NCBI GenBank assembly: GCA_963678705.1
Contig: CAVMBN010000194.1
Location: 1 to 64,000 of the forward strand
Source of the DNA: Panorpa germanica
Taxonomy: Eukaryota; Arthropoda; Insecta; Mecoptera; Panorpidae
Length of the DNA stretch: 64,000 nucleotides
Direction: 5' to 3'
The position numbers and the translations under genes are program-made. Below, one piece after another: positions 55,301 through 64,000 of the stretch (its first letter is position 1; each line of letters starts with the position of its first letter). The notes beneath the pieces are model-generated. The model made no database searches. It was not told the origin of the DNA and worked only from the letters and a program-made list of their open reading frames with translations.

Positions 55301-58300
55301 TTTATATTTTTTATACTTGTAGTTGTACCAACTGTGTCTTTTTTACTCAAAAGTAGTAATGATGGAACTAAAAAAATAAATTTTTTAAAATGATATTACA
55401 TTTATGTTACTTTAAAATAGCTTAAGAGTGGGTGATAACGTGACATTCTATACAAAGAAATACATTTTTACATACAATTATATGGTTAAAGGTTATTAAA
55501 TAGTTTTTTTTTCATTATAACATGCACATTTGTTTACACAAGTGCTGCTTATATAATATGAAATTAAAATTATTATTAACTTTTATATTGTTTATACTTG
55601 CAGTTGTACCAACTGTGTCTTTTCTACACAAAAAAAGTAATGATGGAACTAAAAAAATAAAAATTTTAAAATATTAATACATTTCTGTTACTTTAAAATA
55701 GCTTAAGAGTGGGTGTTAACGTGACATTTTTAAAAAAAATATACAGTTTTACATACAATTATATGGTTAAAAGTTATTAAATAGTTTTTTTTTATTATAA
55801 CATGCACATTTGTTCACACAAGTGCTGCTATATATAATATGAAAATAAAATTAATAATAACATTTATATTTTTTGAACTTGCAGTTGTACTAACTGTGTC
55901 TCTTTTACACAAAAATTGTAGTGATGGCAATAAAAAAATAAATATTTTAAAATATTAATACATTTCTGTTACTTTAAAATACATTTAGATAGTGTGGTAA
56001 AGTGAAATTCAATACAAAAAAAAAAGTTTTTACATACAAATATATGGTTAAAAGTTATAAAATTTTGTTTTATTTTATCATGCACATTTGTATACACAAG
56101 TGCTGCTATATATAATATGAAATTAAAATTATTAATAACATTTATATTTTTTGTACTTGCAGTTGTACCAACTGTGTCTCTTTTACTCAAAATTAGTAAT
56201 AATGGAACTAAAAAAATAAAATTTTTATAATAATAACACATTTCTGTTACTTTAAAATTGCTTAAGAGTGGGTGATAACGTGACATTCTATACAAAAAAA
56301 TACACTTTTACATACAATTATATGGTTAAAAGTTATTAAATAGTTTTTTTTTTATTATAACATGCACATTTGTTCACACAAGTGCTGCTATATATAATAT
56401 GAAATTAAAATTATTATTAACATTTATATTTTTTATACTTGTAGTTGTACCAACTGTGTCTTTTTTACTCAAAAGTAGTAATGATGGAACTAAAAAAATT
56501 AAAATTTTAAAATAATAACACATTTATGTTACTTTAAAATAGCTTAAGAGTGGGTGATAACGTGACATTCTATACAAAAAAATACATTTTTACATACAAT
56601 TATATGGTTAAAAGTTATTAAATAGTTTTTTTCTATTATAACATGCACATTTGTTCACACAAGTGCTGCTATATATAATGTGAAATTAAAATTATTAATA
56701 ACTTTTATATTTTTTAAACTTGCAGTTGTACTAACTGTGTCTCTTTTACACAAAAATTGTAGTGATGGAAATAAAAAAATTAAAATTTTAAAATATTAAT
56801 ACATTTCTGTTCAATTAAAATACATTTAGATTGTGTGGTAAAGTGAAATTCAATACAAAAAAATAAGTTTTTACATACAAATATATGGTTAAAAGTTATA
56901 AAATTTTGTTTTATTTTATCATGCACATTTGTATACACAAGTGCTGCCATATATAATATGAAATTAAAATTATTATTAACTTTTATATTTTTTGTACTTG
57001 CAGTTGTACCAACTGTGTCTTTTTTACTCAAAAATAGTAATGATGGAACTAAAAAAATAAAATTTTTAAAATAATAACACATTTCTGTTACTTTAAAATA
57101 GCTTAAGAGTGGGTGATAACGTGACATTCTATACAAAAAAATACATTTTTACATACAATTATATGGTTAAAAGTTATTAAGGGGGGAGCCTGCTTTAGAG
57201 GCTTCAAAAAATCGATTTTTTTTTTTTGCATAAATGTCTTCCTAAATTATCCAAGAAAGTGTCCCTAAAGTTTCAAAAGCAAATTCAAATTATTTTCGGA
57301 GTTACAGAAGAAATAGTGAGCAAGCGTCGAGCAGGTATACGAGCGAATCGGTATACGATTTTTTATATACGAAAACTTTGACGCGCGATTTCTCGGTTTT
57401 TCATTTTTACAATTTTTCCTAATTGGCGGGAAAGTTAGGAAAAAAACGAAACGTCCAATCCAAACGAGACAAAATTGATTGTAATCGGGATTAAATTCTC
57501 TTCTAGTTGAACCTAAAAAACCTTAAAAAAGTTATGATTGACCCACTTTTTAAACAATCTAAAGTAAATTTTTTTTTCCAAAAAAATTAAATTTTTTTTA
57601 ATTTGCGAAAAATTGTTGAATTTCTCAATTTTTGTTAAAATTTTCTTGGTTTAACTAGAAGCTATACTATTGAAAATGAAAATTTTTTTGGGTTTTTTTG
57701 TTTCAAATAAAAATTGCGACCTGCATCCTTCCCGCCGCACGACACATGCACACTTGAGGCGCCTCGGCGATATGCTTGTACCAGGCATAATATGGCATGT
57801 ATTTTAATGAAAAAATTTGAGAAGACTGTTAAAATACATAACAATAAAACCTAAAAGTTTCGTTTCAATCGATTATTTTTTTCCTTCCCAAAAAAATCCT
57901 TTAAAAAATCGATTTTTTGAAGCCTCTAAAGCAGGCTCCCCCCTTAATTAGTTTTTTTTTTATTATAACATGCACATTTTTTCACACAAGTGCTGCTATA
58001 TATAATATGAAATTAAAATTATTATTACCTTTTATATTTTTTATACTTGCAGTTGTACCAACTGTCTTTTTTACTCAAAAATAGTAATGATGGAACTAAA
58101 AAAATTAAATTTTTAAAATAATAACACATTTCTGTTACTTTAAAATAGCTTGAGAGTGGGTGATAACGTGACATTCTATACAAAAAAATACATTTTTACA
58201 TACAATTATATGGTTAAAAGTTATTAAATAGTTTTTTTTTATTATAACATGCACATTTGTTCACACAAGTGCTGCTATATATAATATGAAATTAAAATTA

Positions 58301-59146
58301 ATATTAACTTTTATATTTTTGATACTTGTAATTGTACCAACTGTGTCTTTTTTACTCAAAAGTAGTAATGATGGAACTAAAAAAATAAAAATTTTAAAAT
58401 ATTACATTTCTGTTACTTTAAAATAGCTTAAGAGTGGGTGTTAACGTGACATTCTTTACAAAAAAATACATTTTTACATACCATTATATGGTTAAAAGTT
58501 ATTAAATAGTTTTTTTTTTATTATAACATGCACATTTGTTCACACAAGTGCTGCTATATATAATATGAAATTAAAATTAATAATAACTTTTATATTTTTT
58601 GAACTTGCAGTTGTACTAACTGTGTCTCTTTTACACAAAAATTGTAGTGATGGAACTAAAAAAATAAAAATTTTAAAATATTAATACATTTCTGTTACTT
58701 TAAAATACATTTAGATTGTGTGGTAAAGTGAAATTCAATACAAAAAAATAAGTTTTTACATACAAATATATGGTTAAAAGTTATAATATTTTGTTTTATT
58801 TTATCTTGCACATTTGTATACACAAGTGCTGCTATATATAATATGAAATTAAAATTATTATCAACTTTTATATTTTTTGTACTTGCAGTTGTACAAACTG
58901 TCTCTTTTACTAAAAAATTAAAATGATGGAACTAAAAAAATTAATTTTTTAAAATATTAACACATTTCTGTTTTTTCAAAATAGCTTAAGAGTATGTGAT
59001 AACGTGACATTCTATACAAAAAAATACATTTTTACATACAATTATATGGTTAAAAGTTATTAAATAGTTTTTTTTTTATTATAACATGCACATTTGTTCA
59101 CACAAGTGTTGCTATATATAATATGAAATTAAAATTATTATTAGGT
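55301..59146 (+). repeat. 3,846-bp tandem unit, copy 1 (contains the piggyBac-like element)
   Basis: Eleven monomers or so plus the 763-bp element at 57181. Similarity to copy 2 begins at 55301, just after ttaaca (ttagg in the partner at 59140-59146). The copies are nearly identical; differences seen include one C/T change in a C monomer and short indels in the inserted element. Confidence 0.88.
57181..57943. mobile_element. piggyBac-like non-autonomous element (MITE), copy 1
   Basis: 763 bp with perfect 41-bp terminal inverted repeats (57181-57221 and 57903-57943) beginning GGGGGGAGCCTGCTTTAGAG and ending at an atcgatttttt run, flanked by TTAA on both sides (57177-57180 and 57944-57947). 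TTAA targets and inverted ends fit the piggyBac superfamily, though the family itself is not one I recognise. No transposase frame is present, so it must be moved in trans. The interior is less AT-rich, with tatacgagcgaatcgg and ttcccgccgcacgac, and has no known function. Confidence 0.85.
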
Positions 59147-61026
59147 TTTATATTTTTTATACTTGTAGTTGTACCAACTGTGTCTTTTTTACTCAAAAGT
59201 AGTAATGATGGAACTAAAAAAATAAATTTTTTAAAATGATATTACATTTATGTTACTTTAAAATAGCTTAAGAGTGGGTGATAACGTGACATTCTATACA
59301 AAGAAATACATTTTTACATACAATTATATGGTTAAAGGTTATTAAATAGTTTTTTTTTCATTATAACATGCACATTTGTTTACACAAGTGCTGCTTATAT
59401 AATATGAAATTAAAATTATTATTAACTTTTATATTGTTTATACTTGCAGTTGTACCAACTGTGTCTTTTCTACACAAAAAAAGTAATGATGGAACTAAAA
59501 AAATAAAAATTTTAAAATATTAATACATTTCTGTTACTTTAAAATAGCTTAAGAGTGGGTGTTAACGTGACATTTTTAAAAAAAATATACAGTTTTACAT
59601 ACAATTATATGGTTAAAAGTTATTAAATAGTTTTTTTTTATTATAACATGCACATTTGTTCACACAAGTGCTGCTATATATAATATGAAAATAAAATTAA
59701 TAATAACATTTATATTTTTTGAACTTGCAGTTGTACTAACTGTGTCTCTTTTACACAAAAATTGTAGTGATGGCAATAAAAAAATAAATATTTTAAAATA
59801 TTAATACATTTCTGTTACTTTAAAATACATTTAGATAGTGTGGTAAAGTGAAATTCAATACAAAAAAAAAAGTTTTTACATACAAATATATGGTTAAAAG
59901 TTATAAAATTTTGTTTTATTTTATCATGCACATTTGTATACACAAGTGCTGCTATATATAATATGAAATTAAAATTATTAATAACATTTATATTTTTTGT
60001 ACTTGCAGTTGTACCAACTGTGTCTCTTTTACTCAAAATTAGTAATAATGGAACTAAAAAAATAAAATTTTTATAATAATAACACATTTCTGTTACTTTA
60101 AAATTGCTTAAGAGTGGGTGATAACGTGACATTCTATACAAAAAAATACACTTTTACATACAATTATATGGTTAAAAGTTATTAAATAGTTTTTTTTTTA
60201 TTATAACATGCACATTTGTTCACACAAGTGCTGCTATATATAATATGAAATTAAAATTATTATTAACATTTATATTTTTTATACTTGTAGTTGTACCAAC
60301 TGTGTCTTTTTTACTCAAAAGTAGTAATGATGGAACTAAAAAAATTAAAATTTTAAAATAATAACACATTTATGTTACTTTAAAATAGCTTAAGAGTGGG
60401 TGATAACGTGACATTCTATACAAAAAAATACATTTTTACATACAATTATATGGTTAAAAGTTATTAAATAGTTTTTTTCTATTATAACATGCACATTTGT
60501 TCACACAAGTGCTGCTATATATAATGTGAAATTAAAATTATTAATAACTTTTATATTTTTTAAACTTGCAGTTGTACTAACTGTGTCTCTTTTACACAAA
60601 AATTGTAGTGATGGAAATAAAAAAATTAAAATTTTAAAATATTAATACATTTCTGTTCAATTAAAATACATTTAGATTGTGTGGTAAAGTGAAATTCAAT
60701 ACAAAAAAATAAGTTTTTACATACAAATATATGGTTAAAAGTTATAAAATTTTGTTTTATTTTATCATGCACATTTGTATACACAAGTGCTGCCATATAT
60801 AATATGAAATTAAAATTATTATTAACTTTTATATTTTTTGTACTTGCAGTTGTATCAACTGTGTCTTTTTTACTCAAAAATAGTAATGATGGAACTAAAA
60901 AAATAAAATTTTTAAAATAATAACACATTTCTGTTACTTTAAAATAGCTTAAGAGTGGGTGATAACGTGACATTCTATACAAAAAAATACATTTTTACAT
61001 ACAATTATATGGTTAAAAGTTATTAA
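57944..61026 (+). repeat. Satellite array, segment 5
   Basis: Satellite between the two copies of the piggyBac-like element, about 11 monomers. It holds the junction of the 3,846-bp tandem duplication at 59147-59211. No gene is seen. Confidence 0.95.
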
Positions 61027-62992
61027 GGGGGGAGCCTGCTTTAGAGGCTTCAAAAATCGATTTTTTTTTTTTGCATAAATGTCTTCCTAAATTTTTCAAG
61101 AAAGTGTCCCTAAAGTTTCAAAAGCAAATTCAAATTATTTTCGGAGTTACAGAAGAAATAGTGAGCAAGCGTCGAGCAGGTATACGAGCGAATCGGTATA
61201 CGATTTTTTATATACGAAAACTTTGACGCGCGATTTCTCGGTTTTTCATTTTTACAATTTTTCCTAATTGGCGGGAAAGTTAGGAAAAAAACGAAACGTC
61301 CAATCCAAACGAGACAAAATTGATTGTAATCGGGATTAAATTCTCTTCTAGTTGAACCTAAAAAACCTTAAAAAAGTTATGATTGACCCACTTTTTAAAC
61401 AATCTAAAGTAAATTTTTTTTTCCAAAAAAATTAAATTTTTTTAATTTGCGAAAAATTGTTGAATTTCTCAATTTTTGTTAAAATTTTCTTGGTTTAACT
61501 AGAAGCTATACTATTGAAAATGAAAATTTTTTTGGGTTTTTTTGTTTCAAATAAAAATTGCGACCTGCATCCTTCCCGCCGCACGACACATGCACACTTG
61601 AGGCGCCTCGGCGATATATGCTTGTACCAGGCATAATATGGCATGTATTTTAATGAAAAAATTTGAGAAGACTGTTAAAATACATAACAATAAAACCTAA
61701 AAGTTTCGTTTCAATCGATTATTTTTTTCCTTCCCAAAAAAATCCTTTAAAAAATCGATTTTTTGAAGCCTCTAAAGCAGGCTCCCCCCTTAATTAGTTT
61801 TTTTTTTATTATAACATGCACATTTTTTCACACAAGTGCTGCTATATATAATATGAAATTAAAATTATTATTACCTTTTATATTTTTTATACTTGCAGTT
61901 GTACCAACTGTCTTTTTTACTCAAAAATAGTAATGATGGAACTAAAAAAATTAAATTTTTAAAATAATAACACATTTCTGTTACTTTAAAATAGCTTGAG
62001 AGTGGGTGATAACGTGACATTCTATACAAAAAAATACATTTTTACATACAATTATATGGTTAAAAGTTATTAAATAGTTTTTTTTTATTATAACATGCAC
62101 ATTTGTTCACACAAGTGCTGCTATATATAATATGAAATTAAAATTAATATTAACTTTTATATTTTTGATACTTGTAATTGTACCAACTGTGTCTTTTTTA
62201 CTCAAAAGTAGTAATGATGGAACTAAAAAAATAAAAATTTTAAAATATTACATTTCTGTTACTTTAAAATAGCTTAAGAGTGGGTGTTAACGTGACATTC
62301 TTTACAAAAAAATACATTTTTACATACCATTATATGGTTAAAAGTTATTAAATAGTTTTTTTTTTATTATAACATGCACATTTGTTCACACAAGTGCTGC
62401 TATATATAATATGAAATTAAAATTAATAATAACTTTTATATTTTTTGAACTTGCAGTTGTACTAACTGTGTCTCTTTTACACAAAAATTGTAGTGATGGA
62501 ACTAAAAAAATAAAAATTTTAAAATATTAATACATTTCTGTTACTTTAAAATACATTTAGATTGTGTGGTAAAGTGAAATTCAATACAAAAAAATAAGTT
62601 TTTACATACAAATATATGGTTAAAAGTTATAATATTTTGTTTTATTTTATCTTGCACATTTGTATACACAAGTGCTGCTATATATAATATGAAATTAAAA
62701 TTATTATCAACTTTTATATTTTTTGTACTTGCAGTTGTACAAACTGTCTCTTTTACTAAAAAATTAAAATGATGGAACTAAAAAAATAAATTTTTTAAAA
62801 TATTAACACATTTCTGTTTTTTCAAAATAGCTTAAGAGTATGTGATAACGTGACATTCTATACAAAAAAATACATTTTTACATACAATTATATGGTTAAA
62901 AGTTATTAAATAGTTTTTTTTTTATTATAACATGCACATTTGTTCACACAAGTGTTGCTATATATAATATGAAATTAAAATTATTATTAGGT
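59147..62992 (+). repeat. 3,846-bp tandem unit, copy 2 (contains the piggyBac-like element)
   Basis: Second copy of the unit, in the same orientation, with the inserted element at the matching place (61027). Unit-to-unit similarity stops at about 63058, where gatggaaataaa replaces gatggaactaaa, so the exchange point lies between 59147 and 59211. Confidence 0.88.
61027..61789. mobile_element. piggyBac-like non-autonomous element (MITE), copy 2
   Basis: 763 bp, with the same terminal inverted repeats as copy 1 and flanking TTAA at 61023-61026 and 61790-61793. It shares the odd right flank ttaattag with copy 1. It arose by the 3,846-bp duplication and not by a second transposition. It differs from copy 1 by a few substitutions and balancing short indels (one fewer A in an A-run, an extra at in gcgatatatg). 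Confidence 0.88.
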
Positions 62993-64000
62993 TTTATATT
63001 TTTTATACTTGTAGTTGTACCAACTGTGTCTTTTTTACTCAAAAGTAGTAATGATGGAAATAAAAAAATAAAAATTTTAAAATATTAATACATTTCTGTT
63101 ACTTTAAAATAGCTTAAGAGTGGGTGATAACGTGACATTCTATACAAAGAAATACATTCTTACATACAATTATATGGTTAAAAGTTATTAAATAGTTTTT
63201 ATTTTAATATAACATGCACATTTGTTCACACAAGTGCTGCTATATATAAAATGAAATTAAAATTAATAATAACTTTTATATTTTTTGAACTTGCAGTTGT
63301 ACTAACTGTGTCTCTTTTACACAAAAATTGTAGTGATGGAACTTAAAAAACAGAAATTTTAAATATTATAACATTTCTGTTACTTTAAAATACATTTAGA
63401 TTGTGTGGTAAAGTGAAATTCAATACAAAAAAATAAATTTTTACATACAAATATATGGTTAAAAATTATAAAATTTTGTTTTATTTTATCATGCACATTT
63501 GTAGACACAAGTGCTGCTATATATAATATGAAATTAAAATTATTATTAACTTTTATATTTTTTGTACTTGCAGTTGTACCAACTGTGTCTCTTGTATTCA
63601 AAAATAGTAATGGTGAAACTAAAAAAATAAAGTTTTTAAAATAATAACACATTTCTGTTACTTTAAAATAGCTTAAGAGTGGGTGATAATGTGACATTCT
63701 GTACAAAAAAATACATTTTTACATACAATTATATAATTAAAAGTTATTAAATAGTTTTTTTTTTATTATAACATGCACATTTGTTCACACAAGTGCTGCT
63801 ATATATAATATGAAATTAAAATTAATAATAACATTTATATTTTTTGAACTTGCAGTTGTACTAACAGTGTCCCTTTTACACAAAAATTCTTGATGAAACT
63901 AAAAAAATAAAAATTTTAAAATATTAATACATTTCTGTTACTTTAAAATACATTTAGATTGTGTGGTAAAGTGAAATTCAATACAAAAAAATTAATTTTT
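61790..64000 (+). repeat. Satellite array, segment 6 (runs off the window)
   Basis: About eight monomers, the first part belonging to the second 3,846-bp unit. The array continues past the right edge, as it does past the left edge, so the full array is longer than 64 kb. Confidence 0.95.

Larger units (their letters stand above)
38783..57180 (+). repeat. Satellite array, segment 4
   Basis: About 65 monomers. It starts within the B tail cut by the SINE. Two regions are scarred by deletions (39470-39840 and 51960-52240), where monomers are shortened or joined at odd points. The stretch 41.4-48 kb holds a 2.1-kb unit present three times. No gene is supported. Insertion of the piggyBac-like element at a TTAA in a monomer (gttattaa) ends the segment. 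Confidence 0.95.

Noticed and set aside
57662-57844. Minus-strand frame of 60 codons inside the piggyBac-like element
   Set aside because: Short, no domain, no transposase-like motif. Taken as chance.
1-64000. CRISPR-like regular spacing of repeats
   Set aside because: The units are contiguous 280-bp monomers with no unique spacers, in a eukaryotic context. This is satellite DNA.

Overview
The window is a long, very AT-rich satellite DNA array from an animal genome, almost certainly an arthropod and probably an insect. Its inserted elements (a Helitron with an arthropod-type Rep/helicase, a BEL/Pao LTR element primed by tRNA-Tyr, a tRNA-derived SINE and a TTAA-flanked inverted-repeat element) fit that view, but none fixes the order or species. 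I see no host protein-coding gene and no intact tRNA or rRNA gene.

Layout: about 51 kb of the 64 kb is a tandem array of monomers of about 280 bp, roughly 180 copies. The array is cut by (1) a 5.6-kb Helitron at 12828-18428; (2) a 5.4-kb BEL/Pao LTR retrotransposon fossil at 32721-38134; (3) a 5'-truncated SINE at 38545-38782; (4) two copies of a 763-bp piggyBac-like non-autonomous element at 57181-57943 and 61027-61789. Each insertion can be resolved to the base, because the satellite reads on across it (apart from the target duplications).

The monomers fall into three families. A has atacttgtag with a gcttaagagtgggtgataacgtg-type tail. B has gaacttgcag with a tail reading acatttagattgtgtgg. 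C has gtacttgcag with the A-type tail. They follow a grammar of ABC trimers (about 840 bp) and BC dimers (about 560 bp). These combine into higher-order units of 7 (1,957-1,960 bp), 10, 11 and 13 (3,641 bp) monomers. There is also a 2.1-kb unit present three times, and a 3,846-bp tandem duplication that carried the piggyBac-like element with it. The pattern is that of repeated unequal exchange.

Relative timing can be read from this. The piggyBac-like element entered before the 3,846-bp duplication. The Helitron, BEL/Pao element and SINE are each single-copy here and split otherwise continuous units, so they came after the local amplification. The Helitron is decayed (shifted frames, two in-frame stops). 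The BEL/Pao element is broken but its LTRs are still about 97% alike by eye.

The repeated open frames in the satellite are a minus-strand frame of about 108 codons across each B-C junction and a plus-strand frame of 38-47 codons with a signal-peptide-like start. I treat them as products of a young AT-rich array, not as genes, but they are reported as findings because they recur so often.
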